DNA from: Phragmites australis
Lineage: Eukaryota > Streptophyta > Magnoliopsida > Poales > Poaceae
Assembly (NCBI RefSeq): GCF_958298935.1
Contig: NC_084925.1
Span: 16,675,001-16,739,000 of the forward strand
Length of the DNA stretch: 64,000 nt
Reading direction: 5' to 3'
Shown here: piece after piece, positions 32,066-43,406 of the stretch
Position numbering within the stretch: the stretch's first letter is position 1
Layout: each line of letters begins with the position of its first letter
Translations under genes and position numbers: made by a program
The notes under the pieces: generated by a model
Database searches by the model: none
What the model saw: only the letters and a program-made list of their open reading frames with translations
Told to the model about the DNA's origin: nothing

Positions 32066-33620
32066 AGGAACGGTGTGACCAACGTACCGATCGACATCAC
32101 ATGGATTGTTTGCGGCAAGTCTGGGTGGGGGGGGGGGGGGCTAAAATGTGTTTAAAAGTTGGTTAATAATTGGGAAGGCTAGATCTTACAGTGAGCAAGT
32201 CCCTGCAACCGCTTCTCGTGTTAAATGACTTGGATATCTGGCACCAAGACAGAAAGAAAATCCATTTACCTTGAACTCCCATGGAAAAGAGAGCCCAATC
32301 TAAACCGTATCCTTCAATTGCTTCGTGTCATGGGAAATCAGACCCTGCCTCACCTCACATTTTGCCTGTACTCAGTCACACGGTGACTGATGCTGCTCAT
32401 TTTCACCGTGAGCCTCTAAATGTGTCTGTACATTTATGATTACGAAGATTCTTCCTTAATTACCTCGTTACTAGCTCTTGCCCTTTGTGTGTATATGCTT
32501 CCATTTCGATAATTAGATGTGCTGAACCTACAGAGGATTTGCAGTTCAGATTTATTATGCTGCAACGCAGATCGACTTGAGTAGGACTTGAACGAAGTGG
32601 AAACGGACCTCCACGTCTCGCTGGGATGTTTTCCTCGCTAAACCCTGGTTGCACAGAATTTTTTTACACAGGCGGGCTTTCTTGGGCCTGGCAGGCATTT
32701 GAGCAGGCATTGAGGCTCCCGACTCCCGAGGTACCCGAATGCAAAGAGGTTAGACAAGCCATACGCACAAACGTAGCAGTCTGGAAAGAGGGGGAGGGGG
32801 GGGGGGGGTTCAAAGACAAGGGGACTAGTCCGGCTTATATTGAAAGCCAGCAGTTTACATGGAAGGAAGAAAGAGTAATAGCATTACATCAAACAGGCTC
32901 CATGCTAGCAAGCAAAAGCTACCCTTAAGCTAAGTTCCAGCAACCGAGCAACAGTTCACTATAATACAACCTTACTCCAACTAATAGAACTAATCCAAAA
33001 GCACACTAATAGAACTAATCCAAAAAGCTGCTAGGGCAACAGTTCACTATATTAAAAAGGGAGTGGTTTCTATGAAACAAATCATGTCCTTATGATTTTT
33101 AGACTATAGGAGGAGTGCAAGGTATACGAGTCACCTCTGTAGATAACACGAAACTTGAGCAACATAAAAGGGAAACTGGGGCAGAACAAAATGTTGCAGA
33201 AAGCAAGAGCAGGCGATAACAAGACAGCCAATACTCAAAGTTAAGTAACCAAACTACCTTCCAATCTAATCCAGGCTTTAGGCACACAAGCACAGGAATC
33301 ACCTTTGCAGAATTTACCCTCTACACCCAGACGATCCTCCCAACACAAACTAGGCAGGCACAATTTTCTTGCTTATTGTCCACAGTTCCAAATAGTCCGC
33401 TGACCAGTTTTCCCGGTACAAGACACAGGAGAAGATACAAAAGAACATCTAGAGATTCATAGGAAAAGGGGGGGAAAAACACAAGACATGACTAAAGTTA
33501 GTTGACAGCAAGAACAAGTTAATACGAACTCTCCTAATGTTTCGACATTTTTCAGTTGAGAATAATAATCAGAGGACTAGTTGGGTAAGGCGTCTGCAAT
33601 CCCTATGCACCACCACCATC
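32066..33620. other. Intergenic region with poly-G tracts; 3' flank of the zinc-finger gene
   Basis: A 14-base G run at 32127-32140 and a 13-base run at 32796-32808. A short direct repeat ctaatagaactaatccaaaa occurs near 32980 and 33006. Part of 33100-33620 probably is the 3' UTR of the minus-strand gene. No coding sequence is evident. Confidence 0.6.
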
Positions 33621-33623
33621 TTT

Positions 33624-35313
33624 CTACAGACCAAGCATAACCTTGCTTGCCCCTGCCACCCTATCCGCTGAAACCAAGGGTCCAGATGGTGTTGGAGATT
33701 TCATGGACAGTGGAGCCACTATCTGTGGGGGAGCAATTGCAGCTTGCCCCGTCATTGTCACACCCTTGATTAGCACTGCATGGTTCGGAACCATGGTTGC
33801 TTTGCAGAGGACGACGCCCATTTGTTGTGTGCTGCTTCCAGCAATAGCTGATGTGGTGACATTCCCCTGGGAGAGCTCAGATGGTTTGTCTGCCTTCTTA
33901 GGTTTCTTGGCCCGGCGTCGCTTTTCTTTAGAGGCAGGCAGAGCTTCAGGTATAGCATTGTCACCAATAAACAAACTCTTCCTGTGGACAGAGCAGAAAT
34001 CTGTCCCCCATTTCGCGCTTGTACTGCATCCTTGGAACTTGCACCGACTGCCCCCACCATGCTTAATGCAGAAATATGTCCGTCCTTGCGCACTCTTTGT
34101 ACATCCTTCGGATTTGCACCGCCTTCCCCCACCATGCCTGATGCAGTAATCTGTGTTCCCTTGTGCACCCTTCGCACACCCTTCAAATTTGCATCTCTTG
34201 CCACCACCATGCCTCACGCAGCGGTCACTACAACCTTGGCCACATGCTGCATTTGGGCATCCAGGGATAACACACCGCTTCCCTCCTCCATGACCAATGC
34301 ATAACGGTGTACCTCCATGTGCACCTCTTGGACAGCCCCGTACCATGCAGCCCTTGCTAACACCACAATGTAACTTACAGTAGATTGTGTTATCCTGTGT
34401 CTGCTTGCTGCAGTTTTCTTGCTTGCAAAGCATGCCTGCCCCACGGAAGACATATTGTGCAGTCTCACCCTGAGTGTTCCCAGAACAATCCTTTAGTTTA
34501 CATCGATCATCCCCTTCATACTTGACATCCTCTTGCTCAGAGCATGTCACTGTACTGGAAACAGGTTCGTTAAACTGGCTGCCTTTCACAGGGAGCACGA
34601 ATAAACCTGAGCTCTCCTGTACACTCTGGAGGTGACTAAGCTGTTGGCATGGCAGCCCTCCGCTATGAATTTTGCAGTACACTAGCCCTCCATCATCAAC
34701 CTCGTTGCACCCAGGTTCCTGGCAACATTTCTTGTCTGTTTGGCAGGAAATCAATAAATTAGAAATATATAAATTATAATGAATATAAATATGAAACAAA
34801 AATGGCGCACAAAGAAAAGCTGATAGCGAGACAACAAGGATTAAAACACAACTGGTAATTGGTTAGCTCCAGAACTCATGAGGAAGATATCTATCAACCA
34901 ACACTAGCACATGAAATCTAGAGATAGGTCCCATATAGACAACATGTCAGAAAAGTAACTTAATGACTAGTTTGAGGCTGAGAACCATATCAACTAATGG
35001 AACTTTGCACAAGAAGCAGCAATGTGGATTCCAGACCAACTCAGTGAAACCAAAAAAAAAAAAGGAAACATAATATTTTTCTTGAATTCCCAGTATAAAG
35101 ATGTGTCCTTGCAAAACCACAGGCTTTGGGGTCATTGAGGCATGGAGAACATACCACCAAGAGAATCTTCTGCCATATGCATCTGTACTCAAAAATTAAA
35201 CCACAGAAAATGTCAGAATATTGTGATCGTACCTGAAAACATTACTTAAAGGACAGACCAAGTTACCTTTATACGAGACATATGGTCATGCCCCATAAAT
35301 GTTGTGTGCTTTT
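33624..35313 (-). CDS. Zinc-finger-repeat protein of the WRKY19/loricrin-like family
   Basis: Three exons fit together on the minus strand: 35313-35267, 35182-35155 and 34735-33624, with GT donors (GTAACT, GTATGT) and AG acceptors (CTGCAG, TACAG, AACAG). From the ATG at 35294-35296 this gives 389 residues with matching phases. Residues about 23-273 hold eight C-x4-C-x(9-14)-C-x2-H units, several ending HGGGKRC or HGGGRRC. The second unit is degenerate (YVFRGAG replaces C-x2-H). Residues about 288-303 (KEKRRRAKKPKKADKP) look like a nuclear localisation signal. The C-terminal third is Pro/Ser/Ala-rich. The unit matches the Arabidopsis WRKY19 N-terminal repeats and loricrin-like proteins; no WRKY domain is present. 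It is probably nuclear with an unknown molecular role. Coding exons further upstream are possible. Confidence 0.88.
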
Positions 35314-37860
35314 CTGCAGAAGTTTCAAGCATAAAACTGTCAGGTAATGAAACAGAGCTAGCATCTCAGCAATCAGTAAATTATAAGACTGTGATTATAG
35401 AAATATACCACGATCCAAATAAGGCTCCCAAACATAGACCTGAATGGAGTGTTATAATAGACATGTTAAAACAAACAAAAAGGATAGAGTTTGAAGATTA
35501 AGTTATTTGTGAAATAGCACAATTTAAAGTGTTGAGAATAGGGTAAAATTACCCCTTGCCGAGGGCATGACCATGTCCAATCATTGAGATTGGTTGCTCT
35601 AAGGAGAATATGCATATGAAAACTTCAATACATAGCACCACTAGCTAACCTTTTTGCTCTTGGCTACCAGTTTGATAGCAAGTCTGACATGGAAAAACCA
35701 TGTGAATGAGGTAAGCTAGTTCTTATGTTGTGCGTGGTTAGAGGTTCATTACTACACTCCAGTTGTTTCTGATTGTAACCAAATGCTGGTGTCTGTATTG
35801 TAAGCTCCAAGCCAGCCTTCAAAGCTTAGGAACTCATTGAATCTAAAGACAATGTCTTCTTATAATAAACAAATACTACATGAGAGTGAAAAATTAAAAG
35901 TAGTTTCAGACTTTCAAAAGCGAATAGGTAGAATAGAACAAACATAACCATATTCTGATGAACTATTTGGCTAGTGTACATTAGAACAAACAGGACCACA
36001 TTTCACATTTACTTGTTTATTAAATTTCGTCTTCCATATACGCAATTTTTATGATATCACTTATTTCCTACAAGGTGGGGAGCAAAACAGGAAACAAAAT
36101 AAAAGAAAGAAAACAGAAAAAAATATAAGACAAGAAATCATAAGGAACATCCTCCCGTGATCTTTTTTACTATTAGTATTTAAAATAACGATGCAGCGAT
36201 CACACAACTTATGGCTTTGAATAGTTAGGAGTAAAATGTCAATGACGATCAGACGGTCCCAAATACTGCAAGAGAGTCTGGTCCTTAAATGCAGAAAAGT
36301 GAACTAAGTGAAATTAATTAGCTAAAAACAAAAAACCTGATAACATCTAAGGCGTACACTCAGTAAGTTTCATTGGTTATTTTAGCCAAATCATAAAATT
36401 CAGCATGATAAAAATGTAGGATGGAATAGGGAAAACACTAGTGCATATATATGGCCTAATGGTGCAATGAATGATATAAACTAATGGAGAAGTTTCAATT
36501 TCTAGCTCCTCATCAAATTAACGAACTGTCCCACAGATTTGATGAAAGCAGAAATGACCAGCAAAATGACAAGCAAGAAGTTATGGGTGGTGGCCAGGTT
36601 CTCCCTCTTGCTCAAGAGCAAGAGGAAAACATATTGGCGGAAAAACACAGCACTACATATAAGCAAAAATACGACTGCTTCAATGCTTCAAGACAAAAAG
36701 CATTTGCATCATATACAGCTATAGGCTAAAGAAAATGGACCATTATCAAAGAACTGCAAAGCATCTGATTGATCTAATTATTTTGATGAAGGATGACTAG
36801 TCACATGTGATGCTTAACAACAAAAAGGTGGCAAGTTGCACATGATTTTCTGGCTGAACAGTCTGACGAATATGCAATAAACAGGCAACTCTGCATTATA
36901 AGATCATCTGTAGTTCAGCATGAAATGAAAAGTTACCATTTCCACTAACTTTTCTTTTCTTCTAAAAAATGATAATCAACCTCTAGCACATAAACTCATT
37001 ATCGAACATATGCTACAGAACAAAAAAAATCCAGATTTCTTGACAATAACAAATGATGTCCAACAAACATTGGTCAGATTTAATCAGTGGAAGGCATTTA
37101 AAGCTCTATATCCCATATTATAACCAGATACCAATTATTTGCTTCTATATAAGTCTTCCTAATTTTTAAACTAATGGATGGTATTGCTTTAGTAGCAACA
37201 ATAATAATCAAAGGATTGTACAGTTTAGTGTGTCAACATCAAGTGTACTTACTACTCTAGTCATCAACAAAGAACTTATCTAACTATGCAAATTACTTAG
37301 AGCCCCAAGGGGCAATGAAAAATATAAACATGTGAAATAATTATGAAATTAGCAATACACTTAGGGGCCATTCCCACTCAAAAGCGGCTTAGTTCTTGTA
37401 CTGTGTACAGTAATGAACTGGTTGACACTTATGCACACATAAACGTTTTATATGCATAGGCCATAACGATTGAAATTTAAAGCTACGGCAAGCAACAATC
37501 AAGATGCACACTGCATCAGCTAGTCGTCTAATAGCATAATTGATCCCCGAAGTTATTTATAAGTGTCTTTGAAACAAGAATTCACTACATGGCTAGCTAC
37601 GACGCTACGCAAACATCAAAGGAGAAACGATTGAAGCAGCTATTGCATAAACCTCCACTGCTCTGACATGATTAATGACGGCCCCAATGGTCTCTTATAA
37701 TCTCCAGTTACTAGAACACAAAGCAAAAGACAGATAGTAACATTTGAAAAAGAAGCTGAAACTTCCGGCACTATTAAACCATAATCCTGCATCGGTACAC
37801 CTCCAAATCATCTAAGCCTGAAAAAAAAACCTATACCCCAAAAGGGAATCGTGGCATCGC
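35314..37860 (-). other. Probable 5' introns of the zinc-finger gene, no other gene seen
   Basis: AT-rich sequence between the first supported coding exon (acceptor CTTCTGCAG at 35314) and the GC-rich block at 37.9-38.1 kb. Plus-strand open frames at 35304 and 36484 have no motif and look like chance. Family members often have intron-split 5' UTRs; that is the basis for the reading here. Confidence 0.45.
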
Positions 37861-38160
37861 CCACCCCGATCTGCTACCGCGAAGCTAAATCAACCATGGC
37901 ATTCCACAGAATACCCCCCCCCCCCTCCAGATCCCTCCAGGAAATCAGAAGCACGCCAAAATTCTGCCACAGCAAAAACTAGTATTGCCAGTAGGAGTGA
38001 TCAGAGGGTGTACCGAGAAAGACCGGGAGGCAGTGACTGGACAGAGGCCGCGGCGGTGAAAGTGTTGACAAAGGAGCGGATGGGTGAGGACTGGGAAGGG
38101 TAAAGGCAAGAATGCGGATGCAATTTCTATACTTGGCAATAATATTTTAGTATAAGGGAT
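37861..38160 (-). promoter_or_regulatory. Probable promoter and 5' UTR of the zinc-finger gene
   Basis: A GC-rich, CT-rich (minus-strand) block at 37980-38110 contrasts with AT-rich flanks, as plant 5' UTRs do. A TATA-like stretch, TATACTAAAATATT on the minus strand, lies near 38140-38153. A C-run of 12 sits at 37914-37925. The transcription start is inferred, not seen. Confidence 0.4.
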
Positions 38161-38529
38161 TGGAATGGGGGCTTTGAGGGTTGCAAGTTGCAGGCGGAGG
38201 AGGCATAAAAAATTGGTGAGGAAGGGGAAGAAGGTGACTGGCTGATTTGGTCGGGGGTTGCTGACCTGCCGGACTCGAACCAGCGTACGCAGGATCGGCT
38301 CGGGCTCAATCTCGGCTCAGTAAGGACTTTCTTGAGTCAGGGCCGCAAAATAGAAACAAAATGTCTTTCGTTTAACTTTTATAATAATATTTTTTCCAAT
38401 TATATACTTTCTCTCCCATTAAAACCGGAATTTATTTGCATTTTAGTTTTTGTGATTAATAAAATAATGTGCATGATTCATTTCCGTAAACTAACTCCAG
38501 GAACAGGCTCTCTTACCCTTTAGTACAGT

Positions 38530-38542
38530 AGAAACATCTTGA
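38530..38542. repeat. Left LINE target-site duplication
   Basis: AGAAACATCTTGA, identical to 41763-41775. Confidence 0.92.
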
Positions 38543-41500
38543 TGTACGTATCAATAGGTGGAATTTAACTCGTTTTCGTCAGGTCATTGTTCATCTAGAA
38601 CTACGTGACATCCATCTCAGGGCTACAGCTATACTTGGAGTAATAAATATGAGAACCCCACGCTGATCAAATTGGACCGTGTTCTCACTTTGTTGGATTG
38701 GGAGGAGTTTTTTCCATTCTATTTCTTTGAAGCCCTCTCTTCGGATATTTTCGACCATTGCTCTCAGTTTCTACAATCTAGTGCGGATATTAGAACCAAA
38801 CCACGCTTCCATTTAAAAAAAATTTGGCCCAAGTTCAATGGCTATCTGGACGCAGTTCAGAAAGGTTGGGGCTGCTCCGTCGACACTAGTGATCCATATA
38901 GGTGGCTTGATGCCCTCTTTCACAACATAGCACGTGAGCTGCAGAGTTGGTTGGCCCATCACATTGGCAATAGCATGCAGTTGTTAGTCGCCAAAGAGGT
39001 CGTCTTCAAGCTCGATCAGGCACGGACACCAGGCACCTATCTGTGGAGGAGATTGAGCTGCACAAGGACCTAAAATGTCAGTGTCTGAGTTTGGCCTCCC
39101 TCGAGCGCACCATCGCCAGATAATGTGCGCACATCACATAGTTGCGTGAAGGAGACTCCAACACCCACTATTTCCACTTGCTGGCTTGGTTTCATCAAAA
39201 CAAAAACCACATTGTCAATTCTGCAGTTGGCGACAGATTGGCGGTAACGCATGAGGACAAGGCTGAGTGCTTCGTTCCTATTTCTATTCCTTGCTTGGAC
39301 AAGATGTTGACAGGGCTGCTACCATTGATTTCCAAGCGTTGGACATTCTGCCACGAGTGTTGTCTCACCTCGATGCCCTGTTCACTGAAGCAGATGTGTG
39401 GAATGTAATCAAGGAGTTCCCTCCTGACAAAGCGCGGGGACCCAACAACTACACCGACACATTCTATCAAACAACCTGGCCCATCACTAAGGATGATATC
39501 ATCCGGGCGATGAACGCTTTCTAAACAACAGATCGATGACATTTTAGGTGCCTCAACGGTGCCCTACTTACCCTGCTGCCCAAGACACCCAATGCCAAGG
39601 AGGCCAAGGATTATCGCCCAATAAGTTTGATACACAGTTTCACAAAGCTGGTTTCCAAAGTGATGGCGAACAGATTGGCGCCGAAATTAGCTACTTTGAT
39701 TGCTCCTAATCAAACCACGTTCATCAAGGGTCTTTCAATCATGGATAACTTTTGGTACGTGCAATGTTCCACGGTGTTGCTTAGGCAGAAGCAGGCGCCA
39801 AAATTCCTACTCAAACTCGATATCTCTAAGGCTTTCAACACATTGGCATGGCCATTTCTGTTGGATATCATGCGGGCACTGGGGTTCGGTCACCAGTGGT
39901 GCAGTTGGATCACCATTCTCCTATCCACGATATCAATGCTGGTTCTACTTAATGGCAAGCCAAGGGAGCCGATCAAGCATCGGCGTGGTGTGTGGCATGG
40001 TGATCCCCTATCGCCCATGTTGTTCATTTTGGCGATGGACGTGCTCAATCGTCTTTTCATGAAGGCGAGTTCAGTCGATGTGCTACAACCGATTGGACAC
40101 CAGGTAATCAAGTATCAGTGCAGCATATACGCAGATGATGTGATCCTCTTTGTGTTCCCTTGAGGCTAGAACAATCAAGCGCATCCTTGGTACTTTTGGC
40201 GATGCCTCTAGGCTAAACACCAACCTCGCCAAATACTCCATCATGCTAATTTTCTGTGATGATGAGGCGCTGCATGAGGTACAAGCTATCCTGCCATGCC
40301 AGATTCTCTCCTTCCTGATCCGCTACCTTGGCCTGCCTCTTTCTACAAAGGCCATCCCAAAAGCTCATATGAGGCCTTTGATTGAGAAAGTAGCGGCCAA
40401 GCTACCTCCATGGCAAGGATCATTCATGGTGAAGAGTGGATGGCTAATTCTAGTCATGTCCATCCTTTCTGCTATTCCATTTTATGCGATGATGGCCGAC
40501 AAACTACCGCCATGGGTGCTTGAAGAGATTGACACCATCAGAAGGAAGTTTCTCTGAGTCGACAGTGATGCTTCAGTTTGTGGTAAGTGTACCGTGGCAA
40601 CTGTCTGCCACCAGACGACATATGGCGGACTCGGCATTGCTGATCTAAAATTGACTAGTTTTGCCCTCCATCTACGTTGGCTTTGGCTGCAATGGACAGA
40701 TGATGATTGAGCATGTTCCACCATGCAAATCAAGGTGGATCTGAAGATTTAAGCCATCTTCAATGCATCCGTTCAGATTAACGTCGGCAATAGGAAGCGC
40801 ACCTTGTTCTAGACTGATAACTAACTAGATGGTTGATCAATTGCACAACGCACCAACCCTAGTCATCTCAGTTGGGTTACGGATCAGAAAGACACGGATG
40901 ATGGTGCAAGCAATGCTAAACCGTCAATGGATCAGGTATATCAATGGGGACCTGTCTATCCAGGCACTGGTAGAGTATGTTCATCTCTGGGATCGCATGT
41001 CCACTGTTGAGCTGCAATACGATTTGCAGGATGCCTTCATTTTGCACTGGATGTCGGACATATAGTACACGGCCAAATCTGCGTACCTCATGCTACATGA
41101 GGGGCTCTGTGTTCTTTCATGGGGCGAAGTTGATCTGGAGGAGCTAGGCGCCGCTCAAGGTTAAATTCTTCATTTGGTTGGCTTTTCGTCACCGATTACG
41201 GACAACGGTTCATCGGTTGAGACATGGCCTTGTTGCACATGCTGCTTGCGCCTTGTGCGACTAAGAGCCGGAATCTAGCAACCACACCTTCGTCTCATGC
41301 TCCTACACCAAGCAAGTGTGGTGGGCGATATACTCCGCTCTCGGCATCAGCATTCTTGATGCACTGACGGTCACATTGCAAGATTGGTGGCTCCAATCTC
41401 GTGTTCATCACCCGCAACTGAAGAAGAAAGGTGTTGACACTTTGATCATGTTGATCGTATGGCAAGTATGGAAAGAGCGAAACGCTAGGGTCTTTAATCG

Positions 41501-41762
41501 ACAAACATCGCAGGTCCATCAGTTGCTCTCGAAGATCAGGCAGGAGGTAGATCTTTAGGTCCTAACTGGTGCTTTAGCCCTCGGTTGTCTATATCCTGAG
41601 TTGCACAGTTCCTATTATGTGGGTTGTTTCGTCTCATGTAAATTCATTTATGCGAGGCGTGTGCGTGAGTGCGGCGACACTCCGTGTTGTTTTGTTTCAA
41701 ACTCTTTATTTCTTCTTTAATACAAAGACGTGCAGTACTCCTGCATATTCAAGAAAAAAAAA
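38543..41762 (+). mobile_element. 5'-truncated L1-type LINE
   Basis: 3.2 kb bounded by a perfect 13-bp duplication AGAAACATCTTGA (38530-38542, 41763-41775), with an A-rich 3' tail at 41752-41763. The content is ORF2 from the last part of the endonuclease onward. ORF1 and most of the endonuclease are missing, as expected from incomplete reverse transcription. It lies about 0.4 kb upstream of the proposed promoter of the zinc-finger gene, in opposite orientation. Confidence 0.92.
38610..41558 (+). pseudogene. LINE ORF2: endonuclease end, reverse transcriptase, zf-RVT
   Basis: The endonuclease C-terminus near 38630-38770 reads YTWSNKYENPTLIKLDRVL, then LSSDIFDHC. RT domain: PLISLIHS-equivalent near 39620, LLKLDISKAFNTLAWPFLL at 39800-39860, RRGVWHGDPLSPMLFILAMD near 39980-40045, and the catalytic SIYADDVILF near 40125-40150. 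After a frameshift at about 40163 the thumb continues (RLNTNLAKYS, RYLGLPLSTKAIPKAH). A zf-RVT domain near 41150-41330 has FFIWLAFRHRLRTTVHRLRH and a C-x2-C plus H-x-F-x-x-C pattern. At least six stops or frameshifts make it inactive. Confidence 0.88.
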
Positions 41763-41775
41763 AGAAACATCTTGA
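41763..41775. repeat. Right LINE target-site duplication
   Basis: AGAAACATCTTGA follows the A-rich tail and pairs with 38530-38542. Confidence 0.92.
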
Positions 41776-42036
41776 ACTATGAGCATGCATGTTACGAGTA
41801 AAAACAACTGAAAATGGTATTCTAGCAATCAAGATGCATTGGCCTCAATTTGATGGCCATGCAGCCACCTACGTGTCCCTGTTTGTGACGACTGTGTAGG
41901 CCTTTAGCTTGAGTACATCTTGCTCTGATGATGGACTCATGGCGGTAAGACTCCACTGAGCAGCAGGATTTAAATCACGATGTCTGCCTTTAAAACACCG
42001 GAGTGCTTTTTGGTGATAAAATTTACATGCGTCGTA

Positions 42037-42279
42037 CTCCCTCAGTCGCAAATACTTCACGTTTTAGACAAGGTCTGATCAAACCCTTAAGTCTTTGCTT
42101 ATGAATAACTACTAAAATATTTTGTTTGAAAACATGAAAAATCATATGGTTGATTTGTCTTGGAAGATACTTTTATAGTCTCATAAATTTATTGAATTGT
42201 ATAAGTATATTCTAATAAAAATAGTGGTCAAAGATACATTGTAAAGTCTAAATGTCAAATATTTGTTTACTGTAGGGAG
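42037..42279. mobile_element. Stowaway-type MITE (Tc1/Mariner, non-autonomous)
   Basis: 243 bp, starting CTCCCTCAGTCGCAAATA and ending TATTTGTTTACTGTAGGGAG, imperfect inverted repeats. It is flanked by TA on both sides (42035-42036, 42280-42281). The sequence matches the very common grass Stowaway pattern. It has no coding capacity. Confidence 0.9.
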
Positions 42280-42299
42280 TATTTAGGAGACATACATAG

Positions 42300-42741
42300 T
42301 AGAGAAATTAAGATGATCTTAAGTACAGGTTCTTATCTAATCCCATTAACACATGCAACTCAATGCGGAATTAAGGATAAAAACCAAAATTTGGCGATGC
42401 CATTCCGCTTTGTCGATGTAGATGACTTGATCTTGATCCAAGGAAGCCCCTGATGACATGGATCGACCTTCAAGTCAACCTATCGCCCTCTATGATTGGT
42501 TTTTAGCTTTTTTTTTGGAGCAGCAGTAACAGGGAATTAATGATGAGGTTAACTTGAGTTTAGGGTTGCCCCTTATATTTATAGCACTAATTGACATAGG
42601 ACTTAACCATTTTGCATTTAGCCCCCAATTAAAGGCATAATTACTAATTATCCCTTAATTATAGCTTAATTATCTAATTAACTTTTGTTGTGTATTAAAT
42701 CATAGATTAACTATTGCCATCTATCACTCTTCTGTCTAACA
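42300..42741 (-). repeat. Copia element 3' LTR
   Basis: On the minus strand the LTR starts TGTTAGACAGAAG at 42741, right after the polypurine tract TCAAGTAGGAGAA (42742-42754). A TATA box (TATAAATATA, 42574-42583, minus strand) supports the orientation. The outer edge is not clear and is put at about 42300. Confidence 0.7.
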
Positions 42742-43406
42742 TTCTCCTACTTGATCGAATGACCAACATTATTATTCGATACTCGACACAGGTACCATAC
42801 TAAGGTAATGTAGTTACGGTGATTATCTAATTATCATTGAAACCTCATTATCTATAGCATAATACTCCATTTCGATATGGGTTATTATTTTTGGTATTTG
42901 GGAATTTGTATAGGCATGCAGTCATACTCAATTCTTATGGTCCTTATTATGGTTTGACTTTCATTAATCATTATACGCGCTTAATAATGGAAAGAACAAA
43001 CTTCTTTATTTCAAAATCAAGTTTTGAGATCTCATATTCTTATTATAATTTCCAAAGTTATAGGCTTTTCATGAGACCCATGCCGACAATATTCTCTCAA
43101 AAGAGATTAGGTAGTAAGCCTTTAGTAAGGGGGTAACGCAAGCATAGACTTAGTAAGTTGAATATCAATTGTTTGATTCTGGATTCTATCTTTCACAACA
43201 AGGTACTTAATATCAATGCGTTTGGTAGCACCACTTGACTTGTTTTTACTTGAAAAATATATTGCGGCTTTGTTATCGCAGAGTAATGTTAGTGACATTA
43301 ATATAGAAATGTTGTCTACCACTTAAGTCCCATGATGATAAACTTGCTCCCACTGGTCTTAATGTATATGCAGTTGTCCACTTTTTTTAATTTAACATCG
43401 CACATA
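42742..43406 (-). pseudogene. Copia pol C-terminus (RNase H end) with internal deletion
   Basis: Minus-strand frames read, in order, DNCIYIKTSGSKFIIMGL (just before the RT catalytic site), then CDNKAAIYFSSKNKSSGATK and IDIKYLVVKDRIQ (RNase H C-terminus), then YPLTKGLLPNLF and GMGL (the conserved polyprotein end). The RT catalytic motif and most of RNase H are absent between the first two, so there is an internal deletion. Several stops follow. The 5' side is cut by the solo LTR at 43407. Confidence 0.82.

Noticed and set aside
32127..32140. Poly-G run as a possible G-quadruplex or regulatory element
   Set aside because: A single homopolymer run with no gene nearby; such runs are also prone to assembly error.
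36484..36729. An 81-codon plus-strand open frame in the presumed intron
   Set aside because: Low-complexity Gln/Asn/Lys sequence with no motif and no splice or start context.
38271..38281. A perfect tRNA B-box (GGTTCGAGTCC on the minus strand) suggesting a tRNA gene
   Set aside because: The T-arm can fold, but no matching acceptor stem, D-arm or anticodon arm can be built upstream.
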